Positions 1-11,770 of a stretch of DNA of 64,000 nt are shown here, in pieces. The DNA is from Prochilodus magdalenae (lineage: Eukaryota; Chordata; Actinopteri; Characiformes; Prochilodontidae). The notes beneath the pieces are model-generated. The model saw only the letters and a program-made list of their open reading frames with translations. It did no database searches and was not told where the DNA came from. Position numbers and translations under genes: made by a program. The stretch is from the NCBI GenBank assembly GCA_024036415.1, contig JAMWET010000138.1, positions 62,001 to 126,000 of the forward strand, written 5' to 3'. Every line of letters starts with the position of its first letter. Position 1 is the stretch's first letter.

Positions 1-1470
1 ATGCTTTGAGCTGTGTTATGTGTGTTAGTACTGTAGGATACAGATGTTTTGAGCTTGGTTATATGTGTTAGTACTGTAGGATACAGATGTTTTGAGCTTG
101 GCTATATGTGTTAGTACTGTAGGATACAGATGCTTTGAGCTGTGTTATATGTGTTAGTACTGTAGGATACAGATGTTTTGAGCTGGGTTATGTGTGTTAG
201 TACTGTAGGATACAGATGCTTTGAGCTGTGTTATATGTGTTAGTACTGTAGGATACAGATGCTTTAAGCTGTGTTATATGTGTTAGTACTGTAGGATACA
301 GATGCTTTGTGCTGGGTTATGTGTGTTAGTACTGTAGGATACAGATGTTTTGAGCTGGGTTATATGTGTTAGTACTGTAGGATACAGATGCTTTGAGCTG
401 GGTTATATGTGTTAGTACTGTAGGATACAGATGCTTTGAGCTGGGTTATATGTGTTAGTACTGTAGGATACAGATGCTTTGAGCTGGGTTATATGTGTTA
501 GTACTGTAGGATACAGATGTTTTGAGCTGGGTTATGTGTGTTAGTACTGTAGGATACAGATGTTTTGAGCTTGGTTATATGTGTTAGTACTGTAGGATAC
601 AGATGTTTTGAGCTGGGTTATATGTGTTAGTACTGTAGGATACAGATGTTTTGAGCTGGGTTATACGTGTTAGTGCTGTAGGATACAGATGTTTTGAGCT
701 TGGTTATACGTGTTAGTACTGTAGGATACAGATGTTTTGAGCTTGCCTATATGTGTTAGTACTGTAGGATACAGATGCTTTGAGCTGTGTTATATGTGTT
801 AGTACTGTAGGATACAGATGTTTTGAGCTGGGTTATGTGTGTTAGTACTGTAGGATACAGATGCTTTGAGCTGTGTTATATGTGTTAGTACTGTAGGATA
901 CAGATGTTTTGAGCTGTGTTATATGTGTTAGTACTGTAGGATACAGATGCTTTAAGCTGTGTTATATGTGTTAGTACTGTAGGATACAGATGTTTTGAGC
1001 TGGGTTATGTGTGTTAGTACTGTAGGATACAGATGTTTTGAGCTGGATCATGTGTGTTAGTACTGTAGGATACAGATGTTTTGAGCTGTGTTATATGTGT
1101 TAGTACTGTAGGATACAGATGTTTTGAGCTGGGTTATATGTGTTAGTACTGTAGGATACAGATGTGTTGAGCTTGGTTATATGTGTTAGTACTGTAGGAT
1201 ACAGATGCTTTGAGCTGGGTTATGTGTGTTAGTACTGTAGGATACAGATGCTTTGAGCTGGGTTATGTGTGTTAGTACTGTAGGATACAGATGTTTTGAG
1301 CTGGGTTATGTGTGTTAGTACTGTAGGATACAGATGCTTTGAGCTGGGTTATGTGTGTTAGTACTGTAGGATACAGATGTTTTGAGCTGGGTTAGATATG
1401 TTAGTACTGTAGGATACAGATGCTTTGAGCTGGGTTATGTGTGTTAGTACTGTAGGATACAGATGTGTTG
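1..1470. repeat. 43-bp minisatellite array, 34 complete units
   Basis: Units begin with ATG(C/T)TTTGAGCT at position 1 + 43k for k = 0 to 34 (checked at 1, 44, 87, 732, 775 and 1463), so no unit gains or loses a base. Each unit ends with GTTAGTACTGTAGGATACAG. Units differ mainly at position 4 (C/T), in the short stretch after GAGCT (GTG, GGG or TGG) and near position 20 (A/G). The array starts at the window edge and probably continues to the left. It lies in the inferred last intron of mipep and has no coding potential. Confidence 0.97.
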
Positions 1471-4400
1471 TATAGCTTCACTAGCTTTTACACTATGCAA
1501 AAAAAAACAAAAAAAGAACTAAATGGCTACACACCGAACCGCTTAGCGATTTGCTTTCCCATTGTGATTTGTTTTCCGGTGATTGCTGGTTGGTAGGAAA
1601 ACCGTTCCAAAAGAAGCAAACTACCCATTTGTAGTTGAGTACAAAAGACATTTACACTTTGAAAACTGTATCACAAATAAAGGAAAAAGGTTTGCATAGA
1701 GCCATTTCTCATGCACAGACCACAGTGGGCAGCGTGGTTATATTTATATAATAATAACCCAACTCTGCATTAGCCTTCAAATACACAGGCAATGAGTGCA
1801 TACTTATTATTTGATTTATTTTTATCATATCACCTATAACAATGAAAATCACCCATCACTTAAATTTGATATTTAAACTGGTTTAAATGTTTTTTTGGGA
1901 CATATGTTTAAGTTCCTTGCATTAGTGGTTTACCACCACCATTGCTGGAACTCCACCGCTTACCTCACCAAGTTGTACGCTATTTTGAAATAACGAACAC
2001 TGCACAGCTACATACTAATGACTTTGAGCTGGGTTTAAATTACTGTTTTAAACAATGTAATAATTGATATGCACTTCTATGTGCAAAACCTCCTTCCAGT
2101 CACCACACCAAAAGCACACTGATGCTTTGAGTTGGGTTATATCAGGGGTGGAGAACCATAGTCCAACACACCAACTTAACCTGGCATTTAGGAATCCTGC
2201 CCTCCATGACCTGAATTCCCCTTCTCTGTGTTATATGCTAGAGATATTCAGTAAGTTTATATGTTAACAATGCCGCATAGGAGCTTAGAGGTTGGTCATA
2301 TGCTAGTAGCATTTGGGTCCCAGTGAGCTGTGTCATACCCTTAGTACAGTGCTATGAGCTGCGTTTTAAGCAAGCAGTGTAATACACAAATGCTTCAGTG
2401 CAGTTAGTTTTTCCGTCTAACTTACCATTAGGTCTTCATACATACAAAGCTTTGTGCATTAAAGTATATATGCAAATAGAAAATTGGTCATTATACGTGA
2501 ATTAACAATTGTAAATCCTTTCCAAAAGCACTTCTGATTTGCATGTACCTCATCGTGAACTATATCACGCCCACCTTTTTTCCCTTTCAATCATTTGAGG
2601 CTTGTTTGCCTCTGAACCATAATTACAGAGGCCATGATGAAGTAGTTTGCCTTCAGGTTGAACACGAGGTTATTGCTTACAACTCTTGACATGTTTCAAA
2701 TGGTTATAAATGCAAGCAAGCCTAAAAAGCGGTGGAGTAACCAGAAAATCTTTTCAGCCGCAGGGAGGTAGCTGCTGCTTATGTATGTACAAGACAGCGC
2801 TTTGAAGTCCAAGTAGTGATTAAGGAGCCAATATGGAGGCCACTGGGGTTGAAGTAGCTCAGGAACTTTTACAGAAGTTAAGTTTAATAGAACTTTAATA
2901 AGGCGCTTTCTTTTTTTTAACCCATCGTCAACCAGGTCACCATGTTAGCAACTGTAGTAGACTGAGCTTCGGATCATATATCTTCCAGGTTTGACTACTG
3001 GATCCTGTGTGGATTTCCAGTTATACCCCCTTCAGCCACCTGTTTGAGTTGTTAAGTATATTTGAATGACCAAGCCAACACTTTGTGGTGGTGAAATCCC
3101 AGAGTGTATCTTTAATCAAAACCTCCTTTTATGCGATTCACAAAGTCAAAACAGGACAGCCGTAGTCATGTTAGACCATGCCTGACTGTGCCCAGCTAAC
3201 CCACAGTCTAGGGTGGGAAAACCTCTAGGTGTGGCAGATCCTGCAGGAGTGATACAGTGGTGTTTCTTGGGGATTAATGCAGGAGAGTTGGGTCTCGCTC
3301 ACACTTTGATGTTGTTTTATAGCGAGATTACGCCCCAAGAGTCATCATTAAGCTCAGAGCTGTCGAGCCTTAGACCAATCACAGAGATAGGCATCTTCCT
3401 CCTCTGCCCGTAAATAAATAAATATTTGGTGTAATGTAGGAAGCGCTTGGCAAATGACTTTTGAAACTGAATCTGTGTTCAACCTAGAGCTGTGCACCAT
3501 GGGGTTTCAAAACATGTTATATAACATGTTATGTTGAGCATTCAGGGCTTATTTAGCCTTGCCTTGGTACGAAGAGCAGGCCTCAAGTCAGTGACTTTAG
3601 TGTATTGTTACTGATGTTAAATGTCTTGCATTTATTTATTGGTCTACATCATTTGAGCATAGCGAAGGCTTTTAAAGTGAGTCAGACTTCCTATTGGACC
3701 AGTAGAAATGCTCTAAACCATTTTATTCCATATTAAAGATTAAGAACAGTGTTGCCCTATAAAGTCACTATTTTGGATGATATCTGGGCAGCACTAGATT
3801 TAGTAAATTCTTTTAAGAATTAGAGTCATCATTAGATTTCATTCAGACATGACTTGAAAAGTCTTAGCAGACAACTTGTGTCTAAGAAGAGAGCGGAATC
3901 GTTTTGGCTGCACATTCCCTTTGGAGCATGGTCAGGAAATTGCGGTTATTATAGAAAGTGATGATGACGCAGGAGACAAGCCTCAGAATAGAGGTCAGTT
4001 CATCCAGATCTACCCTCTGATTAAAGGACGTTTATATCAGTGCATTGATTATTATAAGACATACCGCGTGTCTTCTGCCTGCTGAATGTGCTTTCTAATT
4101 TGTATCATCATAACAACAAACGTAGAGTTGGGTAAGTTGGGTAACGTTATTGGCACATTCTTTCTGCATTCGTGCTGTGTGTGGAATACAGGTCAGGACT
4201 GTGTGTGTGCGTGCATGCGTCTGTCAGTCAGTCGCCCCGGGGTAAGGTGTGACCAAAGCCTACCCTATTGAACTGCTACACAAGCCAATCTATTGCCCTC
4301 TTCATCACACCGAAACCCCTTCAAACTCTCGAGTTCAATGGCATGTTATTCACTAGGTTTATGATTGTTATGGCTTTAATGCAGAAAGGTGTGTGCATAT

Positions 4401-6390
4401 TTTTCCACATTAACTTGTACGTAATATATTTACTCCCCTACTTTTTCCAAATATAAAAGAGTTTGATGCACTATATGAGCATTAGTAAAGATTCAGAGCG
4501 TATCATTCACTCCCGATGACACAATACTGGAATATGGAAATTAAACTGCAAACACATTCCTTGATTTTATGATGTCATCAAAAAACCAAGGCATTTACAG
4601 TGTATATCTCTATTCTGCCTACAGCAGTTTAGTCCTGCCCATTTAAACTGAACCGATAAGGAATGTTTACAGATGGACTTGGTTTTTGAATAAGACAGTA
4701 CAGGTCAGCCAATCAGCACAGAGCTCATTTAGGTATATCAAAAGCAGGCTGTTTAATTCTAACGGCTATCTAGTGGAGTAAAAAGGGACATGTTGGAATA
4801 CATTATGACATAAACCAGAATAGTGCTAAATGGAGCTCAGGACATAGAAGTAAATCAGATGTGAAGAAAATATTGGACCTGGACGCTTTAATGGAAAAGT
4901 GTGGCAGTCAGTTTTGGATCCCTGTAAAACTAAACCATGCTGAAAGCGTCTGTGAATGAGTCTGAAACCGCACTATTGTGATGCGTTTTTGTTCCCTTTT
5001 TATGGTGGTGATTCTTTATAAGAGCTGCTTATTGTTGGTGTCTTTAACAGTCTGTGTCTCTGCATGTGGGCTCTGTGTGTGTGTGTGTGTATTTGTATGT
5101 GTGTATGGAGGTGACCCATGCAGGAAAGAGGGGGTGGGGAGAAGGGCCTATTTACATTGGCAACACTACAAGGGGAAATGAGCAGACTTCAAAGCGTGAG
5201 AGCAGTGGAATTGTAAAATGAGTGCACACAGTTCAGGAGGCAACACACACTGACTGACTGAAGCACAGAGGATCTCTCTGCTCGCCAGTGAGGGGGCAGG
5301 TTAGCAGGTGTGTGTGAGAGAAAGAGAGCTTGCTGAGTTAATATAGTACTCTTTTGATGATTTTTGTTTGTCCTGTTCCATGTTCCTGTTTTCCATTTGC
5401 ACTGTAGTGCTGTACAGTTGATCGTACTGTTTTTGAGTTGGGTTTAAAACTCAGTACAGCGTTTGTTAGAATAAACAGAATCGTGTTTTCTATTGAAGCA
5501 AAAACCTCTCAGTATTTCTGATAGCCCTTTCCCCCCACCCCCACCCCCTCACCTCCTCTTTTTTAACATATATAGATTTCTCTGAAAAACTAAAAGCAAG
5601 TTTTCCAAAATAAATGGAAGCTCTGAAAAGTGAAGGGCGGACTGTGAAAAACATGGGTGGATTACGGTGTTGTTGCTACAGTGTGTTCTTAAATACGTTT
5701 TTTAGAATACAATTTCTGTTTATTTGCTGAGTTTAAGGAAAGAAACCTAAAATCTGCCTTAACTTTTGCACATATCCTATGTTTAATCTCCCCCCGATGT
5801 TATATTCAGTCATTGTACAGTAATTGTGAATTAAATGTGAGCAAGTATGTTCTCTGTAGTGGAGTGTTGGCCTATTTTCACATACAAAAACACAACATGT
5901 CATTTAACAAGAGGCCCCCAAACTTTTGCATGAGACAGCATATATGAAATGTTGATTCCAAATTGCTGTATATTTATTTTCATAAATTCTGGGTATAATG
6001 AATTTAACACTGCAGTAAACCTATTGACCCATAATGGACAAGACATTTATTTTGTCTAATACAGATGCTATTAATAAATAGGTATTTTATGTGTAAAGCC
6101 TACTAATATTATTTGACAATAACATATTAAAAAAGAAAGAATTCTTAAAAGCAAACTATAATCAGATTTAGAATAAAACCCTTAACTGTGAATGAATTTG
6201 TCCTTTAGGCTATTTATTTTATGTATAAGAGAAAGCACTAAGAGACTTTAAAATACATTGTGCAAACTGCCATATAGCTTGAACCATGTTTATTTATTTT
6301 TATCTAATTAATTATTCATGTATTTATTCAGTTGCGAGAACATCAGCTATACTGAGCATGGCTTTTTCTAATGCTCTTTTTCTTACACAG
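1471..6390 (+). other. mipep: Right-hand part of last mipep intron
   Basis: No exon was recognised here. The stretch is AT-rich and holds degenerate 43-bp-unit relics (about 2014-2040, 2119-2145, 2330-2360), GT-rich runs near 4200 and 5070-5105, a C-rich run near 5530, and a decayed DNA-element end near 5895-5940. It ends with the polypyrimidine-AG acceptor before 6391. Short ORFs such as 3876-4085 resemble nothing I know. The upstream mipep exon that should encode the residues before the final glycine was not seen, so it probably lies left of the window. Confidence 0.6.
2014..2145. repeat. Dispersed relic monomers of the 43-bp unit
   Basis: Two isolated pieces resembling the array unit occur about 550-660 bp beyond the array: ACTTTGAGCTGGGTTTA near 2020 and GATGCTTTGAGTTGGGTTAT at 2121. 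A weaker one, TTAGTACAGTGCTATGAGCT, occurs near 2340. They suggest that the array once extended farther, or that its unit came from local sequence. Confidence 0.5.
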
Positions 6391-6491
6391 GCATGTTGCA
6401 GAAAAGTCCATCCACAGAGGATTTTGTTGACGCTTTAGTCTCCGACCTGGACCCAGACTTTGAGACATTCATCATGGACTCTGAGGGTTAA
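6391..6491 (+). CDS. mipep: Mitochondrial intermediate peptidase, last coding exon
   Basis: The exon follows the acceptor TTCTTACACAG and enters in phase 1 (a split Gly codon), then encodes 32 residues beginning [19 protein letters not shown] and ending [11 protein letters not shown] before TAA at 6489-6491. This acidic/hydrophobic tail matches my memory of the MIPEP C-terminus (MLQK..PS..DFV.ALVSDLD.DFETF.MDSE). MIPEP is a mitochondrial-matrix M3-family zinc metallopeptidase that removes an octapeptide from some imported precursors after the main processing peptidase has cut. The HEXXH catalytic exons lie upstream, outside the window. The tail-to-tail position with tnfrsf19 agrees with human gene order. 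The identification rests on this short tail plus synteny, since no catalytic motif is visible. Confidence 0.85.
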
Positions 6492-7645
6492 ACAACAAAG
6501 TCTCAAAGCCTCCCTTTTCCATAACGGAAGACACGGTCAGCAACAGTGTCAACATTGCATATCACCACCTGCTTTGGTAATGAACTTTCCTCATAACAAT
6601 CTAACAAGTGGGATCAGGTGTTGGTCTGCAAGGCTGGAGCGCCTGAAGACTGAAGTGCGGCCTTCATGGGACTGTTTTATGTGTTTCGTGTGACACTTAT
6701 ATAGTATGCACTAATTATACCTCATTCTTTTAGAAATGTTGCAGTAACTGTCAATGTAGGGTGCAAACCTTGCATGAGGCCATTTCTTGGTGTTCGGTTC
6801 ATTTATATACACTGAAAAAATTCAGTTTTAGCCTAATAAAGTAACCTAGCTGCCATAAAATGTAAATCTTATTTAAATTAAAATCTCAACAGAATAAAAC
6901 ACACGGATGATTGTCCTGTTTACTAAAAGCAGCAAGGCTACTTACCCTAGGACAGCAAATCATATTTATGGAATAAAAGTAATGTGTATGCATATCAGGA
7001 ACTCAGATTTCAGTTTAACTTAATTCGCGAAGTGTCATTGGATTTTTTATACTTACTGAACGCCTACAGTCTGTTTGCTCAGGCTCTCTGCACTGTTGTT
7101 TTCATGCTTGATGTACGTCAGTGTTTTCTTAAAGGAGCATTCCACAATTTTAAAATCATTTGTTAATTTTCCTGAAGTTTGAATCCATGTTTAATTTTAG
7201 TCCTTCAGCTGCAAGATTCTTGCGTCTTTTTGAAATCTGCTCTAACCTAACCCAAAACCACTAAGACAAGTGACCACAAATTCCCCAGTAGCTTGGGTTT
7301 TTTTTCCAACTGCAGAGTAGCTGTGGAATGTTGGCTAAATTCCTCTAAACTGCCTTGATGGTTGGGAAGCACATATTATGGATTTTATATGATTCCTGGG
7401 GATTTCCTTCAGAAACTTTAGAAGAAAACTACAAACAAGCTGCTTCAGACTGTACCATGATGAACTGTGCCGTTCTCGAGTATGTTTTAATTCTCGTGCA
7501 TTGAATTGGACATGAAGATAGTCAGTGTAATTCAGGTTCCTGTTCCAGAAATACTGTATGAATCATTGTCAAGCCTTTGTAATGTTCTTTATGGTTTATT
7601 TACAAATATGGACAGCAATAAAGTTTATAAACAAGAAAAAGCAAG
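6492..7645 (+). other. mipep: mipep 3'UTR
   Basis: AT-rich sequence without a credible coding exon runs from the TAA to the first well-placed poly(A) signal at 7617. No repeat was recognised in it. The end is inferred from the signal; cleavage would be expected about 10-30 bases after it. Confidence 0.6.
7617..7622 (+). terminator. mipep: Canonical poly(A) signal AATAAA for mipep
   Basis: AATAAA lies about 1.13 kb after the mipep stop codon, in the sequence GCAATAAAGTTTATAAAC. Earlier AATAAA-like strings exist (for example near 6834 and 6893), so shorter 3' ends are possible. Confidence 0.55.
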
Positions 7646-10108
7646 TGCTCATTAACCATATTTATGAAAAGTGAGTGGGCCATGAACTATCTACATCGTA
7701 AAAATATCATCCTTCAATTTCCTATAATACAGTATCTACACAGCAACAAACAAGAAATTGCACATGGAATAATCTCAACCATGTGCAGATTTAGACCAGG
7801 AGTGCCCGGTCCTGGAGATCAGCCGTCCTGCAGAGTTCAGCTCTAACTCTAATCTCACACAACTGATCCAGATAAAGAAGGATTTCAGGAGCATCTCAAG
7901 ATTAGAGCCAGGTGTGTTGGAACTGGGCTCTCCAGGACCAGAATTAAGCACCCATGATCTAGACTCAACAATCCAGGTATTGTACCCTAATAAAAGTACC
8001 AAAGACACATCGGGTGCATCTGAGCAGCACACAGCAGTCCAGATATCTTCAAAAATGACCTAAAAGTGTGCATTTAAGTGTGCAAAAAAGAAATCCATAA
8101 TTTCCGGTTCGGCATCATCACCGGATGTTGCCCTCTTTACAGGTGACTGCCAACTCAGCACAGCATTGCACAACCCTTTTCTTCTCAGCCTGCTTTAGTT
8201 TTGTCTTCTTCTTTTTATTATACAGCTCATGCTTATGTTTATTTACAGAGTCTGTTCTGATTTAAGAAAGATAGCTGGAAGCAGCAGGCTGGCGGGAGGT
8301 AACAGCACGTCACCTGGTCTTCAGAGTATGTGTGTGGCCTCCGGTAATCTGAGCTGGGATCTTCTATGGTGCTTTTCACTTCCAGAGCCGTTCTTAAGGA
8401 CAAACACGAGCTAAATAAGGCCAGGTCATCCTAGTCAGAGAAAGCGGATAGCAATAAAGAAGAATAAGGATCACTTGTTAACAAAAGTATCACTTGACAC
8501 AAACATGTAGTTTTCATTGCCTCTATAAACTGGAATGACTGTACTACAGTATTGGGTCTACTGATGCACGTTTGCTGCTATGCGGATGCTGATGTTGAGC
8601 TGTGTGTTAATAGCATTTAAATATCTACAAAAATGAGAAATTCATAAACATGTGCTAGTACTTTCAGGTTTATACCTAAAGATCTATTTTGGCGGCATTT
8701 TCCAGGTCCCTCGAGTAATGCTTGACAAAACATGCTTTTGACACTGCCGAGATGTTTAACATGGTCGAAATGTTCTTTTCATGTTTTGGAAGGAACGGAA
8801 TCATTCGTTTCTTTTGATGCACTGCTTTTCTCTAAAGGCGCTTTGTTGAAACTGCCTAAGCTCTGTTTGTCGAGCGCTCTGCTTTTCTTTGGCCCTTGCA
8901 TTGGCGCTCAGCACTCTTGCTTTAAATCAGCATTAAGGACACTCCAAACAAACAGTGTTAACATGGCTTACAATGAATGAAAACAAATGTAGTTGGTTCA
9001 CATAAGGTCAAAAAAATATGGCTAACTTTTTTAAACTGTACCGTTTACAAAACTGTCTGAAACTTTTAAAATCAAATCGGCTGTGAAAATGTTTGTGTTG
9101 GTAAATTAGTCTGAATAAATAGAGAACTAGGATAGGCATTAAACTAACACACTATCCTGATCATCTGTAAAAAGTTCAGGTCAGACAACATGCAGACATA
9201 TCCTCCTCTAAACGAAGCTACACTTTATCAGGATTCCTTTACTTGCCATCATTTATTTAATAGTGATGTGTGCCAGAGTTACAGGGAAATGTTATGCTAG
9301 TTTAACTAGTTGGTTTAGCTGCTGACACCTTAATAAAACAGTCAGACCTTACAGCAGTCGCGTCAGCAATTAATAACATCGTGTATAAGATAAATATTAA
9401 TGCCGAGGCTACTCTCTGTGCTGCTTCATCGACGTTCCCCAGTAAAAGACAACAACTCCCTCCCAGAAGCTCCAGGGCTCTGACGATCTCCAGTGTAAAC
9501 TTTACCACTGACTCCTCTGAAAAGGCAGCTTCAGTCACTAAAACCTTATTACCCATAAAAACACACAGCTGTACTGTTGACTGACTGAACTGTGTTCATT
9601 GGACTACGTGCCTCAAGCACATACAGCTGTATGAAAACGTTTGGACCTCCCTGGTCAAATCGTGTTATTTGGTTTCTAAGGCTGTATTTAGACTGCAGAC
9701 AAATCAGATGATCAGATTGGTTTGTCCAAACACACTAACCTATCTGCATGGATTGCTGTGGTACCAACGTACGAACTACATACGTCACAGAAATACATTG
9801 GGACACGTCAGGAACGGCTTAGCAAACGCTTTAGCTTTTTTTGACATCATCATCTGGACTGTTTTTCTTTTGTCAGTAAAAATTCAGTAAAAAATAATTG
9901 AAAAATAAATAAATATAATAATAATTATTAAAATAAGTATAATAATAATAGTAATAATAGCAATAAATGATTAGAAGTTTGCACTTCAAAATTTTACTTT
10001 GGGGGTTAATGTTGAGTGTTACAGATGTTATTAGGTAGTCAAGGGACCAGGGAATCAGGAATCTCTTGTGTAGTAATTATCAGAAACACACAAGTGGCAA
10101 TGCGAGAC
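7646..10108. other. Tail-to-tail interval between mipep and tnfrsf19
   Basis: About 2.5 kb separate the mipep poly(A) signal from the tnfrsf19 stop codon. The stretch should include the tnfrsf19 3'UTR (- strand) and possibly a short alternative last exon, neither delimitable by eye. It contains one DNA-element copy at about 7790-7965, a second repeat-like stretch at about 9600-9660, and (TAA)-rich sequence near 9900-9965. The short ORFs on both strands at 9302-9584 resemble no known protein. Confidence 0.5.
7790..7965. mobile_element. Short non-autonomous DNA-element copy
   Basis: The ends are inverted relative to each other: GTGCCCGGTCCTGGAGATC on the left, CTCTCCAGGACCAGAATTAA with GCACCC on the right. 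The interior has the fish-repeat wording (CCTGCAGAGTTCAGCTC, ACAACTGATCCAG, CCAGGTGTGTTGGAACTG) typical of a very abundant teleost short repeat. It has no coding capacity and cannot be assigned to a superfamily by eye. Confidence 0.6.
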
Positions 10109-10448
10109 TTAATATAACCAATTCTGTGGTAACTTTTTACCTTCCAATGTAGACGGATGCTGCTGTGACAGGAGCGAAGTATCTGTCAAACTTCCATCTT
10201 GGAGACCATCTGAAGTTGGCTTGCTGGAGACCAAATCTGAGCCATGTTCCTCGTGCCTGTTGTCTTCTTCCTCGTCCTTCTCCTCGGAGGTTGAGTTCCT
10301 GCGCTTTGTGGGCTGTAAACTGCAGGACAGATGGCTTCTGCACTTTGCAGCATCCATAAGCGGCCATGCCTCAGAGAACTCCGTAAGAAGAGGATCTGGA
10401 GCCTGTCCCAGATCACCCTTGCTGCTTCCCCCTGATGGGTTCACATGT
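10109..10448 (-). CDS. tnfrsf19: tnfrsf19 coding exon 8 (cytoplasmic tail, stop)
   Basis: The acceptor CTACCCCAG precedes A-CAT-GTG, which completes an Arg codon left in phase 2 by exon 7. The exon encodes HVNPSGGSSKGDLGQ, then EFSEAWPLM (a block shared with mammalian TROY, EFSDAWPLM), a serine/threonine stretch, an acidic run (EEKDEEED), and ends LEGKKLPQNWLY before the stop at 10111-10109. TSEE within STSEEKDEEED fits a minimal TRAF2-type (P/S/A/T)x(Q/E)E motif (inference). A GAAG/GTAAAA donor-like site just before the last 11 or so codons could instead splice to an unseen short last exon. Confidence 0.85.
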
Positions 10449-11729
10449 CTGGGGTAGAAAGAAAAAGCATGATCTGGCTGAAGGGAGTGTGCTTTTGGAC
10501 TACAGCACCTGTTAGCAGTGTGGGAACAGAACAAGTCTAGGGATGATGGCTAACGACGTCTTATTGGTAAATCAGACACCATCTTTCTAAGGATCTGCTG
10601 TTTTATTAAGCATCCTGTGATTATCTAACAGCCATCCCCTGTTGTGTGAGGTTGGTTCTGGTCCCTACTTACCTCTCACTGAGACTGCTTTGAGACTGAA
10701 AGGGGCTGTTTTCTTGAGCATGGCCTTGACTACAAGCATCTTCGCAGCACAGGGAGGGAATCAGGTGCACAGGACCTGCTATGTATCATCAATATCAAAC
10801 AATGAAATCATAATGCCGTTAGCAACTGAGAGTGAAACATCTGATATTCAAACTGATATTCAGTACGTCAGTAAAACTCACCACAAGTTTGCCCAGTCAT
10901 GTGGTGACAATGGCAGCATGGCCGCTGTGAAATCTCTAGAACTCTCCGTCGGTCCAGACAAGACAGCTCTGCTCCAGTGAAGGGGCCGTCCTGAGACCTC
11001 AGCAATGCTTTGATATTTCAAAAAAAAGAAAAGAAAAAAAGGAATTTATTTCCAACTCAATGTCTGATAAATCACTTTGATAAATCTTTAAAGTGGTTAA
11101 AGACTGAAGCTTTCAACCTCAGCATTTAGCTCTCGCAATTACAGTTAAAGAATGTGGGGAGCCTCCATCTGTGTTTAAGACTAAGCAACCAGCCAATGAA
11201 CAATTAGCCTTATACTCCAAGTTTTCAAAGTGTAAGAACATTTATAAGCATATTCAGCAGTGTCATGCGAGATGGTGTTAAAGATAATCACCAGGCTTTT
11301 TCTCCAGGAGCTGCCTCTTGCAGTAAATCACGCAAAGGATGAGCAGAGCAAGCAGGACGGTGGCCAGTGCACTGCAGATTACCGCAGCCAAGGCCATATC
11401 CCTGGGGCTGGTCACTGTGGAGGGGATAGGCACCAGATTTACACGTCCACTGCCTGAAGGAAAGTAGAAGGATAAAAGCTGTGAAAACTGATAATAAAAA
11501 AACTCTTTCTAAGCTTCAAAAAACATCTTACATTCAGTATTGACTAACACAAAGTAATGCACTAGTTAATATGAATAATACACTAATAATAATTACAATG
11601 CCTAAATAATAACCTAAGTTAGACAATATCTAATACCTATACCTATCTAATATACTCATATATTCTTGGTCATATCACGAAAAAGCTACATTTATATCTC
11701 TTAGTGTGTTATTATTATTTTTATTATTA

Positions 11730-11770
<41 letters not shown>

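Noticed and set aside
1..1470. CRISPR array, because of regular short repeats
   Set aside because: The repeats are contiguous with no unique spacers, no cas genes are present, and the surroundings are vertebrate introns; it is a minisatellite.
3876..4085. 69-codon ORF as an upstream mipep exon
   Set aside because: The peptide does not resemble mipep and no fitting splice sites were seen.
10165..10980. + strand ORFs (10165-10359, 10221-10457, 10642-10980)
   Set aside because: They lie antisense to well-supported tnfrsf19 exons 6-8.
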